The notes: generated by a model not told the origin, from the letters alone. DNA of 43,071 nt from Comamonadaceae bacterium (GCA_947373245.1 CANBWY010000013.1:1-43071), one strand, 5' to 3'. Shown: positions 1-9,077, counted from the stretch's first letter. A program made the numbers and translations.

Positions 1-935
1 AAGGTGGCGGCGTTGGACGACTGGTCGGCACCGAACAAATCGATGGTCACCGAGAAGTGGAAGTTGATGTAGCGCTGGATGGTCGGCAAATCGATCACAC
101 CGGCAGCGCGCAGCTTGGCCACGTCGTCGGTCTTGAGCTGGTTCATCACATCCACGGTGCGTTGGATGGTGCGGCTCACACCAGACTCACCCACGAACAT
201 GTGGTGCGCTTCTTCGGTCAACATGAACTTGGTGGTGCGGGCCAGCGGGTCAAACGCGGATTCGGCCAAGGCGCACAACTGGAACTTGCCGTCACGGTCG
301 GTGAAGTAAGTGAACATGAAGAACGACAACCAGTCAGGCGTCTTCTCGTTGAAGGCCTGCAAGATGCGGGGGTTGTCTTCGTTGCCGCTGTTGCGTTGCA
401 GCAGGGCGTCGGCTTCTTCGCGGCCGTCTTTGCCGAAGTATTTGTGCAGCAAATACACCATGGCCCACAAATGACGGCCTTCTTCGACGTTGATCTGGAA
501 CAAGTTGCGCAAGTCATACATGCTGGGCGCAGTCAGGCCCAAGTGGCGCTGCTGCTCAACAGACGCTGGCTCGGTGTCACCTTGCGTCACGATGATGCGG
601 CGCAGGTTGGCGCGGTGCTCGCCAGGCACGTCTTGCCAGGCCTTTTCGCCGATGTTGTCGCCAAAGTGAATCTTGCGGTCTTGTTCACCGGGGTTCAAGA
701 AAACGCCCCAACGGTAGTCGCGCATCTTGACGTGACCAAACTGAGCCCAGCCTTGCGGGTCCACGCTCACGGCGGTACGCAGATACACGTCCATGTCGGT
801 GGAGCCTTCAGGGCCCATGTCGTCCCACCAGTTGATGAAGTTGGGCTGCCACTGCTCGAGCGCACGCTGCAAGGTGCGGTCTTCGCTCAGATTGACGTTG
901 TTGGGAATTTTTTCGCTGTAGTTGATACCGGACAT
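1..935 (-). CDS. boxB: BoxB, oxygenase component of benzoyl-CoA 2,3-epoxidase (3' end cut by window edge)
   Basis: This is the catalytic subunit of benzoyl-CoA 2,3-epoxidase. With the reductase BoxA it epoxidises benzoyl-CoA using O2 in aerobic benzoate degradation via CoA thioesters. About 311 of the usual ~475 residues are in the window; the C-terminus lies beyond base 1. The protein starts MSGINYSEKIPNN and contains the motif EEAHHMFVGE, which fits the iron-ligating E-x-x-H of this diiron oxygenase. The ATG at 935 is preceded by AGGAG with a 6-base spacer (AGGAG-TCCATC-ATG). It lies 24 bases downstream of boxC in the same direction, the order seen in other box clusters, so boxA probably follows to the left. 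Family assignment is from recognised sequence style plus context. Confidence 0.93.
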   Translation of the reverse strand, partial: MSGINYSEKIPNNVNLSEDRTLQRALEQWQPNFINWWDDMGPEGSTDMDVYLRTAVSVDPQGWAQFGHVKMRDYRWGVFLNPGEQDRKIHFGDNIGEKAWQDVPGEHRANLRRIIVTQGDTEPASVEQQRHLGLTAPSMYDLRNLFQINVEEGRHLWAMVYLLHKYFGKDGREEADALLQRNSGNEDNPRILQAFNEKTPDWLSFFMFTYFTDRDGKFQLCALAESAFDPLARTTKFMLTEEAHHMFVGESGVSRTIQRTVDVMNQLKTDDVAKLRAAGVIDLPTIQRYINFHFSVTIDLFGADQSSNAAT

Positions 936-959
936 GATGGACTCCTGGTTAGAAATAAA

Positions 960-2627
960 TTAAACGCGGTTCAGATCAAATTGGACTTTTTCGCCCTTGC
1001 CGTAAACCTTCAAGGCCCCTTTTTCGCCGACAGCGTTGGGGCGTTGGAAGATCCAGTTTTGCCAAGCCGAGAGGCGGCCAAAAATGCGCGTCTCCATCGA
1101 CTCTTTTTGGCAGAAGCGCAGGTTGGCTTCCAAGCCGGTCAGGCTGTCTGGCGACATCGCGGCGCGCTCTTCCACAGCGAGGCGAATTTCGTCAGCCCAG
1201 TCAATGTCGTCGGGGGCTGCGGTGACCAAGCCCAAAGCCAGCGCTTGATCGGCATCCAGCATCTGGCCCACCACCGCACGCACGTTTTCAAGTGCCGCGA
1301 CTTCTTCGTAGAAGCGACGTTGCAAACGCGACTGGTGGTTCACCATCGGGAAGTGCCCGAAGTTGAGTTCGCTCAAGGCCAACTTAGGCGCAGTTTCAGG
1401 GGAATCAGGCAAAGCCAACATATAAGCACGGTCGGCGGCAAAGGCCAACTCGGCCAAGGTGCCTGCAAAGCAAGAACCTTCGTCGATCAAGGCAAACAAA
1501 GAACGTGACGACACGTCAATACGCGCCAAGGTACGGCGCAACATGCCCAGTGTTTCGTTGACCAACCAGTGCGATTGATGTTGGGCCAACACGGCGTCAG
1601 AGGCTAACGCCAGCTGGGCGTCCCCCGCTGTGCGCAAGAGCCAAGTGCCAATGTCGAGTTCGTTGGTGCGCATGCTCAAAATGGCGTCATCCAATTCACG
1701 CGCCATTTGCAAAGGGTACCAATTCACGCCAGCGGCTTCGATGCCTGCAACGGTCGTGGGCACGGTGGCTTTGGGCGCGTGCACCGTGAACGTGGCGGTG
1801 CGCTTGGCGCGGTCAATGGCAACTTGCACGTATTCGTAAGTCAGCGCGTCAGCCGTGACGGTTTTGTTCAAAGCTGTCAGCGTCACACCTTTGCCCGCAG
1901 CAGCAGCGCCTGGACGCTTGCTGGTGGCGGCATATTTGTCGGCACGGGCTTGCACGGCTTCTGCAAATTTGGCGGGCTTGGCGATCTCGTCGACCAAGCG
2001 CCAATCCACAGCTTTTTGGCCGCGCACGCCTTCCACGCTGGTGCAAAAGATGTCAGCATGGTCGTGGCGCACATGGCGTTTGTCGGTCACGCGGGTCAAA
2101 CCGCCGGTGCCTGGCAACACGCCGAGCAAGGGCACTTCGGGTAAGGACACGCTGGATGAACGGTCGTCCACCAACACAATGTCATCGCAGGCCAACGCCA
2201 ATTCGTAACCGCCCCCGGCGCACGCGCCATTTACAGCTGCAATGAACTTCAGGCCATCATGGCGGCTGGAGTCTTCAATGCCGTTGCGGGTTTCATTGGT
2301 GAACTTACAAAAATTCACCTTCCAAGCGTGGGTTGAAAGACCCAACATGAAGATGTTGGCGCCAGAACAGAAGATGCGGTCTTTCAAGCTGGTGACCACC
2401 ACGCTTTTGACCTCTGGGTGTTCAAAACGGATGCGTTGCAGCGCGTCGTACAACTCAATGTCCACGCCCAAGTCATACGAGTTCAGCTTGAGTTTGTAGC
2501 CCGGACGAATGCCACCATCTTCATGGATGTTGAGTTGAAGCGTTGCCGTCTCCCCCTCGTATTTGACGGACCAGTGTTTGTACTGGGTCGGATCAATCTG
2601 GTATTCCACGCGGCTGTCATGACTCAT
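960..2627 (-). CDS. boxC: BoxC, 2,3-epoxybenzoyl-CoA dihydrolase
   Basis: BoxC hydrolyses 2,3-epoxybenzoyl-CoA, opening the ring to 3,4-dehydroadipyl-CoA semialdehyde and formate. The protein is 555 residues, the length expected for BoxC. It has a crotonase-like first half: an oxyanion-hole stretch SLKDRIFCSGANIFMLG near residues 90-106, then AVNGACAGGGYELALACDD near 142-160. I chose the ATG at 2627 (MSHDSRVEYQ) because GGAG sits 7 bases upstream; an in-frame ATG 11 codons earlier lacks this. The gene is first in a boxC-boxB transcript, divergent from the boxD-type gene. A promoter with a BoxR/BzdR-type operator in its spacer is visible upstream. Confidence 0.95.
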   Translation of the reverse strand: MSHDSRVEYQIDPTQYKHWSVKYEGETATLQLNIHEDGGIRPGYKLKLNSYDLGVDIELYDALQRIRFEHPEVKSVVVTSLKDRIFCSGANIFMLGLSTHAWKVNFCKFTNETRNGIEDSSRHDGLKFIAAVNGACAGGGYELALACDDIVLVDDRSSSVSLPEVPLLGVLPGTGGLTRVTDKRHVRHDHADIFCTSVEGVRGQKAVDWRLVDEIAKPAKFAEAVQARADKYAATSKRPGAAAAGKGVTLTALNKTVTADALTYEYVQVAIDRAKRTATFTVHAPKATVPTTVAGIEAAGVNWYPLQMARELDDAILSMRTNELDIGTWLLRTAGDAQLALASDAVLAQHQSHWLVNETLGMLRRTLARIDVSSRSLFALIDEGSCFAGTLAELAFAADRAYMLALPDSPETAPKLALSELNFGHFPMVNHQSRLQRRFYEEVAALENVRAVVGQMLDADQALALGLVTAAPDDIDWADEIRLAVEERAAMSPDSLTGLEANLRFCQKESMETRIFGRLSAWQNWIFQRPNAVGEKGALKVYGKGEKVQFDLNRV

Positions 2628-2674
2628 AGCTAATCTCCGTTGCGATGTCTCAAGTTGCACAAAATTTCATTTCC

Positions 2675-2710
2675 TGCCGGAATAATACTGCACTAAATTG
2701 CATACAGCAA
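2675..2710 (-). promoter_or_regulatory. boxC promoter with TGCA-N6-TGCA operator in the spacer
   Basis: Reading the minus strand there is TTGCTG (2710-2705), a 17-base spacer and TATTAT (2687-2682; 5 of 6 bases match the -10 consensus). The spacer contains TGCA-CTAAAT-TGCA (2689-2702). A weaker TGCA-N6-TTCA lies at 2656-2669, downstream of the predicted start point. Direct TGCA repeats are the known operator of BzdR and its paralogue BoxR in Azoarcus, repressors relieved by benzoyl-CoA. Binding here would block polymerase directly. The site assignment is inference from the motif and gene context; no boxR gene is in the window. Confidence 0.55.
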
Positions 2711-2711
2711 G

Positions 2712-2740
2712 ATTTTTTCACAATATTTTTATGAAAAAAT
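2712..2740. repeat. 9-bp inverted repeat in the boxC/boxD divergent region
   Basis: ATTTTTTCA (2712-2720) and TGAAAAAAT (2732-2740) are exact reverse complements separated by 11 bases. The element is A/T-rich and lies between the two TGCA-repeat operators. It could be a second regulator site, a bendable segment favouring looping between the operators, or chance in an A/T-rich promoter. Confidence 0.4.
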
Positions 2741-2749
2741 GATTTGGCA

Positions 2750-2763
2750 TGCAAAATACTGCA
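2750..2763 (+). promoter_or_regulatory. Second TGCA-N6-TGCA operator, upstream of boxD-type gene
   Basis: TGCA-AAATAC-TGCA has the same 10-base repeat pitch as the operator at 2689-2702. It ends 18 bases before the ATG of the dehydrogenase gene. It overlaps a plausible -10 (AATACT, 2755-2760) whose -35 could be ATGAAA (2731-2736, 18-base spacer). Identical operators on both sides of the divergent region suggest that one repressor controls both transcripts. Confidence 0.5.
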
Positions 2764-2781
2764 CATCACTGAAAGGTCACC

Positions 2782-4356
2782 ATGTCTACTGAACTGTTAT
2801 CCAATTTCTTCGCAGGCCGCTGGCAATCAGGCCAGGGACACGCCCAAACCTTGGTCGACCCCGTACTGGGCACCGCCTTGGTCCAAGTCTCCAATGCGGG
2901 CATCGATTTGAGCGAAGGCTTTGAATTTGCACGCACCCAAGGCGGTGAGGCCTTGCGCGCACTGACGTACAAACAACGCGCGCAGATGTTGAGCGAGATC
3001 GTGCAAGTGCTGATCGCCAACAAAGCCAACTACTACGACATCTCTACCGCCAACTCAGGCACGACCGTCAAAGACTCGGCCGTGGACATCGAAGGCGCCA
3101 TCTTCACCCTCAGCACCTATGCCAAATTGGGTGACAGCCTTGGCGACAGCCACGTTTTGCTCGATGGTGAGCGCATTCGCATGGGCAAAGACCCGCTGTT
3201 TCAAACCCAACACCTCTTGAGCCCCACCCCTGGCGTGGCCTTGTTCATCAACGCCTTCAACTTTCCAAGTTGGGGCCTCTGGGAAAAAGCAGCCCCCGCC
3301 TTGTTGTCGGGTGTACCCGTCATCGTCAAACCCGCCACTGCCACCGCATGGCTGACCCAAAAAATGGTCCAAGATGTGGTGGATGCCAAGATCTTGCCGG
3401 TGGGTGCCCTGTCCGTCATTTGTGGTTCCTCTGCGGGCTTGATGGACCAGCTCAAACCCTTCGATGTCGTGTCATTCACCGGATCTGCGGACACCGCCCA
3501 CATCATTCGCTCTCACCCCGCCGTGGCCCAAAAATCGGTGCGTTGCAACATCGAAGCCGACAGCCTCAACTCGGCCCTGCTAGACCCCGCAACAACCCCT
3601 GAGAGTGACGTCTTTCAGCTGTTCGTGTCTGAGGTGGTGCGCGAAATGACCGTGAAGTCAGGACAAAAATGCACCGCCATTCGCCGTGTGTTTGTGCCCG
3701 CCACACTCTATGAAGCCACTGCTGCAGCCATCACCGCCAAACTCAAAAAAATCACCGTTGGCAACCCCCGCAACGAAAGCGTCCGCATGGGCGCACTGGT
3801 CAACCGCGAGCAGTACCACAACGTGATCGCAGGCATTGAAACCTTGAAGCAAGAAGCCAGTGTTTTGTTTGACGGCAACGCCTCGGGTTTGCAAGACGCA
3901 GACCCCAGCGTGTCGGCCTGTGTGGCCCCCGTCTTGCTGGGCTCCACCAGCCCCGCCGACGCAAAGGTGTTGCATGACGTCGAAGTGTTTGGCCCCGTGG
4001 CCACGCTCATGGCTTACACCGATATTCAGCAAGCGTATGCGCTGATTCAGCGTGGCGAAGGCTCGTTGGTCATGTCGGTCTACAGCGACAACCCCAGCTT
4101 CATCGCAAGCACAACGGCAGCATTGGGTTCACACCATGGGCGCATCCACGCCATCTCACCTGATGTGGCCGCGCTGCATACCGGCCACGGCAACGTGATG
4201 CCCGGGTCCTTGCATGGCGGTCCAGGCCGGGCCGGGGGTGGCGAAGAATTGGGTGGCTTGCGCGCGCTCAATTTCTACCACCGCCGCACGGCGTTGCAAG
4301 CCAGTTCGGCTGCATTGGATGCGATGGCGCAAAACGCAGGTGTTTTAAAGCTCTAA
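2782..4356 (+). CDS. boxD: BoxD-type 3,4-dehydroadipyl-CoA semialdehyde dehydrogenase
   Basis: This 524-residue aldehyde dehydrogenase is of the PaaZ/BoxD type. It should oxidise the ring-opened 3,4-dehydroadipyl-CoA semialdehyde, the BoxC product, to the acid with NADP+. The NAD(P)-binding core includes NAFNFPSWGLWEKAAPAL and VIVKPATATAWL (residues ~155-195). A catalytic glutamate is seen in NIEADSLN and the catalytic cysteine in SGQKCTAIRR (residues ~293-302). The start follows AAAGG with a short spacer. Divergence from boxCB across a shared operator region supports the box role over a general aldehyde dehydrogenase. Its 3' end overlaps the convergent cheB gene by 12 bases. Confidence 0.87.
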   Translation: MSTELLSNFFAGRWQSGQGHAQTLVDPVLGTALVQVSNAGIDLSEGFEFARTQGGEALRALTYKQRAQMLSEIVQVLIANKANYYDISTANSGTTVKDSAVDIEGAIFTLSTYAKLGDSLGDSHVLLDGERIRMGKDPLFQTQHLLSPTPGVALFINAFNFPSWGLWEKAAPALLSGVPVIVKPATATAWLTQKMVQDVVDAKILPVGALSVICGSSAGLMDQLKPFDVVSFTGSADTAHIIRSHPAVAQKSVRCNIEADSLNSALLDPATTPESDVFQLFVSEVVREMTVKSGQKCTAIRRVFVPATLYEATAAAITAKLKKITVGNPRNESVRMGALVNREQYHNVIAGIETLKQEASVLFDGNASGLQDADPSVSACVAPVLLGSTSPADAKVLHDVEVFGPVATLMAYTDIQQAYALIQRGEGSLVMSVYSDNPSFIASTTAALGSHHGRIHAISPDVAALHTGHGNVMPGSLHGGPGRAGGGEELGGLRALNFYHRRTALQASSAALDAMAQNAGVLKL

Positions 4357-5475
4357 GGTTTTAAAACTTGAACAGGAGCGCTGATTTGCATGCAAAGCGA
4401 TCAGCGCGTCTGAAATTTCATGCAGCGGCAACACCCGCTTCACCGCGCCAGTCGCAATGGCGGCTTTGGGCATGCCAAAGATCACCGAAGTCCCTTCGTC
4501 TTGCGCAATCGTCAGACCTTGGTGTTCAAAGATGGACACCATGCCCTTGGCACCATCACTGCCCATGCCACTGAGCACCACACCCGCACAATGCGGGCCA
4601 AAGGTTTGCGCCATGGACATGAACAGGTGATCCACACTGGGCAAATGCAAGTCATGGGGCTGCGCCTCTAGCAATTTAAATCGCCCGTCTGCATCGAACA
4701 CCAAATGCCGCCCATCCGGCGCAAAGTAAACATAGCCCGCGTGCGGCACCATGCCCGCCTCGGCCACCACAATTTGTAAATGACTGATGTCATCCAACCA
4801 CTCCACCAAGCCACGCAAGAATCCTTGGCTGATGTGCTGGACACAGACAATCGGGATAGGGAAACTTTCTGGCAGCTTCGTCAACAGTTGCAGCAAGGCC
4901 TGCGGTCCACCCGTCGATGAACCAATGGCGATCATCTTGACGGGCATGTCATGCGCTTCGCTGAGCTGATGCTTGAGCGACTTCAGAGTCACATGGGGCT
5001 TGTAATTGCTCGTGATCACGTTCACACCCGCCAACACTTTGACTTTGTCGAGCAACAGCTGTGGGTTGATTTGACTGATACCCCCCGATTTAAAGAGCGG
5101 TTTGGCCATCACATCCAAAGCCCCTGCCTGAAAAATCTTCATGATGTTGCGCATTTGATACGGCTGCGCAGAAATACTCAACACCAAAATTGGCCGAGGA
5201 TATCGCGCCATCACCTGCTTCGTCAGCTCCAAACCATCCATCATGGGCATATGGAAATCTGTACAAATCACATCCGGGTCGATCAAGGGGATCAATGCCA
5301 AAGCTTCCACACCGTTGGTGGCTGTGCCCACCACATCAACGCCACCATCGGTCAAGATTTTTTGAATCACAGCCAATTCAAGCGGCGAGTCTTCAACGAG
5401 TAGCACCCGGATGGGTTTGGTGTAGGCGTGGGGTGTCAGCATCGGGCATAACGTCAAATCAGACGCTCCAAGCAT
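4345..5475 (-). CDS. cheB: CheB, chemoreceptor glutamate methylesterase/deamidase
   Basis: This is a 376-residue two-domain CheB. The N-terminal receiver has its phosphorylation aspartate in CTDFHMP (D73). The C-terminal methylesterase has the triad Ser (S187 in IGSSTGG), His (H214 in CVQHIS) and Asp (D307 in GMGSDGAKG). It removes methyl groups from receptor glutamates, opposing CheR for adaptation. It is last in the minus-strand CheW-MCP-CheA-CheB operon and its start overlaps the cheA stop. The ATG at 5475 is used here. An in-frame TTG at 5457, with GGAG 8 bases upstream and overlapping the cheA TGA, is an alternative coupled start that would remove only six residues. Confidence 0.93.
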   Translation of the reverse strand: MLGASDLTLCPMLTPHAYTKPIRVLLVEDSPLELAVIQKILTDGGVDVVGTATNGVEALALIPLIDPDVICTDFHMPMMDGLELTKQVMARYPRPILVLSISAQPYQMRNIMKIFQAGALDVMAKPLFKSGGISQINPQLLLDKVKVLAGVNVITSNYKPHVTLKSLKHQLSEAHDMPVKMIAIGSSTGGPQALLQLLTKLPESFPIPIVCVQHISQGFLRGLVEWLDDISHLQIVVAEAGMVPHAGYVYFAPDGRHLVFDADGRFKLLEAQPHDLHLPSVDHLFMSMAQTFGPHCAGVVLSGMGSDGAKGMVSIFEHQGLTIAQDEGTSVIFGMPKAAIATGAVKRVLPLHEISDALIALHANQRSCSSFKTLEL

Positions 5476-7577
5476 TCCAATAAAACAGATTGGTCAAATT
5501 CAGGCTTGGACAAGTACGCATCCGCACCAGCTTCCAACCCTCTTCGGCGATCCTCATCGGTTGACAAAGAGGTCACCAAAATCACCGGCGTGTTCGCAAA
5601 TGCGGGATTGGCTCTGATTTTTTGTGTCAACACCAAGCCACTCATATTGGGCATCAAAATATCGCTCACCACCGCATCAAATTTGAAACGTGACATGTTC
5701 TGCCAAGCCTCTAAGCCATCCACACATGCGGTGACTTGATAGCCCGCGCTTTCTAAAATTCTTTTTTCTTGAATGCGAGTGGTAATGCTGTCTTCGGCCA
5801 ACAAAATATGTTTGGTAGTTTTCATAGGCGCTTTGGCCGAACCCGTTGCAGCGGGCTTGGCTTTGTTGAGCAACAGATGGGCAATGCCGCGCACGTCCAG
5901 CACAGAACACACCAAGCCCGCATCCAAAATCGTCACCCCTAGCAACAAGCGTGTTCTACCGACAGGCATGGGCGCGGGTTTGATCACCACCTCTTGCTCG
6001 CCCAACAGTTCGTCAACAAACACACCCACGCGCATTTGCACATCATTCAAAATCACACAGTAAGGCTGTGTTGCGTTCACAGAAGACTGACTTGGGCATC
6101 CCAGCAGCGCACCTAACCAGCTTAAGAAAATAATGTCTCCATGATCATCCAAACATGGGTTGCCTTCCACCATTCGAACCGCTGTTGGCGGCACCTTTTG
6201 AATGCGGTTGACGCTCTCAAAAGGAATGGCAAAAACTTGCCCCGCATCTTTGACCAACAACACCCGCGTGGAAATGATCGACATCGGCAAGCCCATGTTG
6301 ATCCACATGCCTTTACCCGGTGCCGAATCGATATTCAGCGTGCCATGCAACCGCTCAATCGTGGTGCGCACCACGTTCAAGCCCACGCCTCGCCCAGACA
6401 CATCGGTGATCATTTTGCTGGTCGAAAACCCTTGCTCCAAAATCATCATGTGCAACTCAGCTGGGCTTAATGAGGCCGCCTCCTCCGTCGAATACAGGCC
6501 CTTCTTCACCACCAAGGCACGCACAGCGTCTAAGTTCAAGCCTTGGCCATCGTCGCGCACTTCAATGTGAATACGCTCAGCATCATGGCTCACGCGCACC
6601 CACAACACACTGGTCTCTGGCTTGCCAAAATCATGCCGCACCGCTGGTGTTTCAATGCCATGGTCAATCGCGTTGCGCAGCAGGTGCATCAATGGCGCCT
6701 TCATCTCTTCGATGATGCGTTTGTCCACCACCAAATCGCCCCCCTCCAAGCGCAAGTCAATTTTCTTGCCTTGCTCCAGTGCAAGGTCATGCACCATGCG
6801 TGGAAACAAAGTCAGCAAGGTCGAGATCGGTAACAAACGCAGATTGCGAATGCCTGACTCAATCTCCTGTGACACCGTGTTCAAGTTCGCGTTGTCGTCC
6901 GCCAAACGCTTAGACAAATGACTCAATTTGGCTAGATTCAATTGCACATCCACGGGTGAGGACCAATCTTTGGCCAGCAAAGACTGCAGCTCAAGCTCCA
7001 AGCGTTGAATCAAATTGCGATTGACCACCAACTCACCTGACTGCGTCAACAAATAATCAAGCCGATTGGCATCCACGCGCAACGTATCGATATGAAAGTC
7101 AGCCACTTGCGTCGCGGCCGCTTTGACCGCGTCCACGGACACCGAGGGCTGACTCTGCTTTGGAGGTGGTGCTGGCTCAGGAGCGTCCTCAGGTGCGTGC
7201 TCAGGTGTAGGCGCCTTCACCGCGCTAGGGCTGGGGCTAGGGCTGGGCCCCTCTGCCACCGCCAACTCCACGAGTAGGCGCAAACGGTCCACCGTTGCCA
7301 GCTGCTTTTGTACAAAGGCCGTATCGATGGCCGCACCCCTTTTACGGATGACAGCCAATTCATCTTCCATGGCGTGGGCCAAATCTTGAATGTCCAACAG
7401 CCCCAGCATGCGCGCGCCCCCCTTGAGGCTGTGGGCTTCACGAAACATCTCGTCCACCAATGCAGGGTTGCTTGGTTCTTTCTCAAGCTGCAACCAACCG
7501 GCATCGAGCTTTTGCAAGCGCTCATTGCACTCTGTATGAAACAGATGACGCAGTTCGGTGTCTTCAATAGTGGGCAT
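5454..7577 (-). CDS. cheA: Hybrid CheA histidine kinase with C-terminal receiver domain
   Basis: This 707-residue kinase has, in order: an Hpt domain (AHSLKGGARMLGL, H49), a Pro/Ser-rich linker (~110-145), a dimerisation helix pair, an HATPase with N-box HLLRNAIDHGIE and G-box DVSGRGVGL, a CheW-like P5 domain (~430-560), and a receiver ending the protein (phospho-acceptor D639 in VVSDILMP). There is a single Hpt and no obvious P2 (CheY-docking) domain. CheA-REC hybrids of this build are typical of alternative-function chemosensory systems such as Wsp rather than flagellar steering. I use the ATG at 7577; a TTG three codons upstream also opens the frame. Confidence 0.92.
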   Translation of the reverse strand: MPTIEDTELRHLFHTECNERLQKLDAGWLQLEKEPSNPALVDEMFREAHSLKGGARMLGLLDIQDLAHAMEDELAVIRKRGAAIDTAFVQKQLATVDRLRLLVELAVAEGPSPSPSPSAVKAPTPEHAPEDAPEPAPPPKQSQPSVSVDAVKAAATQVADFHIDTLRVDANRLDYLLTQSGELVVNRNLIQRLELELQSLLAKDWSSPVDVQLNLAKLSHLSKRLADDNANLNTVSQEIESGIRNLRLLPISTLLTLFPRMVHDLALEQGKKIDLRLEGGDLVVDKRIIEEMKAPLMHLLRNAIDHGIETPAVRHDFGKPETSVLWVRVSHDAERIHIEVRDDGQGLNLDAVRALVVKKGLYSTEEAASLSPAELHMMILEQGFSTSKMITDVSGRGVGLNVVRTTIERLHGTLNIDSAPGKGMWINMGLPMSIISTRVLLVKDAGQVFAIPFESVNRIQKVPPTAVRMVEGNPCLDDHGDIIFLSWLGALLGCPSQSSVNATQPYCVILNDVQMRVGVFVDELLGEQEVVIKPAPMPVGRTRLLLGVTILDAGLVCSVLDVRGIAHLLLNKAKPAATGSAKAPMKTTKHILLAEDSITTRIQEKRILESAGYQVTACVDGLEAWQNMSRFKFDAVVSDILMPNMSGLVLTQKIRANPAFANTPVILVTSLSTDEDRRRGLEAGADAYLSKPEFDQSVLLECLERLI

Positions 7578-7589
7578 AAGGACCAACGC

Positions 7590-9062
7590 TTAAAGCATGT
7601 TTTTGAGTTTGGTCGCCACGTCCTTCAAACTACTTACCCCTGAACGCGCTTGACTGGTGGCGAGCGCAATCGCTTTGGCGCCGTTGTTGATGCTTTTCAT
7701 GGCCGCATCAATTTGCACCATCGCCTCGGCTTGCTGCTTGGTGTTGAGCAACACCTGCTGGGCATTTTGGTGAACCCCCATCGAAAGCTCGTTGACGCCT
7801 TCAAAAGCCACCACCGACAGGCGCACACTTTCCCCCACGTTACGCGATGTTTTACTGCCCTCTTCAGCAGCCATCACAATGGTGTTGGTCGCTTTTTGTA
7901 TGTCTGCCACAATTTGGTTGGACTTCTCAGCCGACTGCTTGCTCTGATCGGCCAGCTTGCGAATCTCAGACGCCACCACAGAGAACCCCTTGCCATGCTC
8001 ACCCGCACGGGCGGCTTCCACGGCGGCATTGAGGGCCAGCATATTGGTCTCGCCCGCCAACTCCCCCACCAACTTAGAAATGCTGCCAATTTGCGCCGCC
8101 TGCTCTGAAAGCGCCAAAATTTCTGCGGCAATGTGCGTGGTGTTGGTCTCTAACTGGCTCATCTCAGATTTGTTGCGCGACGCCAACTCCACGCCTTTGC
8201 GCGTGGTTTCTTGCGCTTGCTTGGCCGAGTTGGCCACCGACTCGGCTTGCAGCGCTGTGACACGCGCCGATGCCGCCAACTCTTCGACGGTGCTGGTGGT
8301 TTCCACCACCGCAGCAGCCTGCTCTTGCACCGATTGCTCATGCTCCAGCATCACGCTGGCAAACTGAGTCGCGACCACCGAGACTTGATTGGCAATGTTG
8401 CTGATGCCTCGGTGCATCACCTGCACGGTCCAAACGCCAAAGACCAACATCATCAAAACTGCCAAGACGCCGCCCCAAATCACAGCGTGATTCGCACGCG
8501 CAATGGATGAGGTCACACGATCGCGTGTTTGGGCGCGGTAATCGTTTTCATCTTGCGCCAATTTCGCTGAAATCTTGTCGGTATCTCTGGCCATGGCAAT
8601 GAATGCCCCTTTTCTAAAAGCCTCAATCGCCTCTTTCTCTTTGCCATCATCAATGAGCTTGATCAGCTGCGATGTGTTGAGCTCAATGCGCTGTGTCACC
8701 TCTTGGAGTTGCTGAATCGTGTCGGTCAAACGCCCTGTGCTGTTGGATTTGATGAGGTCATCAATTTTTTCGTGTGCAGCCGTGCGGCTTGCTTCGTAAA
8801 TGGCTTTGGGGTATCCCATTTCAATGCTCTGATTGCCATTGATCAAGGTGTAAGCAAAAGACGCACGCTGCATCCTGACCCAGCTATCGCCCACTTTCAA
8901 AATATCGTCTGGAATATGTGCGGTTGCATTTAAATTTTGAGACAAAGCAGCCGCCTCGTTCAATGTCATTCTGGCAAAACCCACAACACCCGCCATCAAA
9001 AGCAAGGGCAACAAAAAGGTCAACAACAAACGCCAGCGAAGTTTTTGAAAAATTGAGTTCAC
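7590..9062 (-). CDS. Methyl-accepting chemotaxis protein with 4-helix-bundle type sensor
   Basis: This is a 490-residue chemoreceptor. It has a transmembrane helix (~11-30), a helical periplasmic sensor of about 160 residues (four-helix-bundle type), a second membrane helix (~193-212) and a cytoplasmic signalling coiled coil. The hairpin tip reads GETNMLALNAAVEAARAGEH, so CheA/CheW contact residues are conserved. I see no clear HAMP domain after TM2; the coil begins almost at once. The start is GTG, supported by AAAGGAG six bases upstream. It is followed 12 bases on by cheA. The ligand cannot be read from sequence. Confidence 0.92.
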   Translation of the reverse strand: MNSIFQKLRWRLLLTFLLPLLLMAGVVGFARMTLNEAAALSQNLNATAHIPDDILKVGDSWVRMQRASFAYTLINGNQSIEMGYPKAIYEASRTAAHEKIDDLIKSNSTGRLTDTIQQLQEVTQRIELNTSQLIKLIDDGKEKEAIEAFRKGAFIAMARDTDKISAKLAQDENDYRAQTRDRVTSSIARANHAVIWGGVLAVLMMLVFGVWTVQVMHRGISNIANQVSVVATQFASVMLEHEQSVQEQAAAVVETTSTVEELAASARVTALQAESVANSAKQAQETTRKGVELASRNKSEMSQLETNTTHIAAEILALSEQAAQIGSISKLVGELAGETNMLALNAAVEAARAGEHGKGFSVVASEIRKLADQSKQSAEKSNQIVADIQKATNTIVMAAEEGSKTSRNVGESVRLSVVAFEGVNELSMGVHQNAQQVLLNTKQQAEAMVQIDAAMKSINNGAKAIALATSQARSGVSSLKDVATKLKNML

Positions 9063-9077
9063 GACAGACTCCTTTCC

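Noticed and set aside
57-1508. Long plus-strand open frame of 483 codons across boxB and boxC
   Set aside because: It runs antisense to two strongly recognised genes and has no family resemblance or ribosome-binding site; high G+C makes such shadow frames common.
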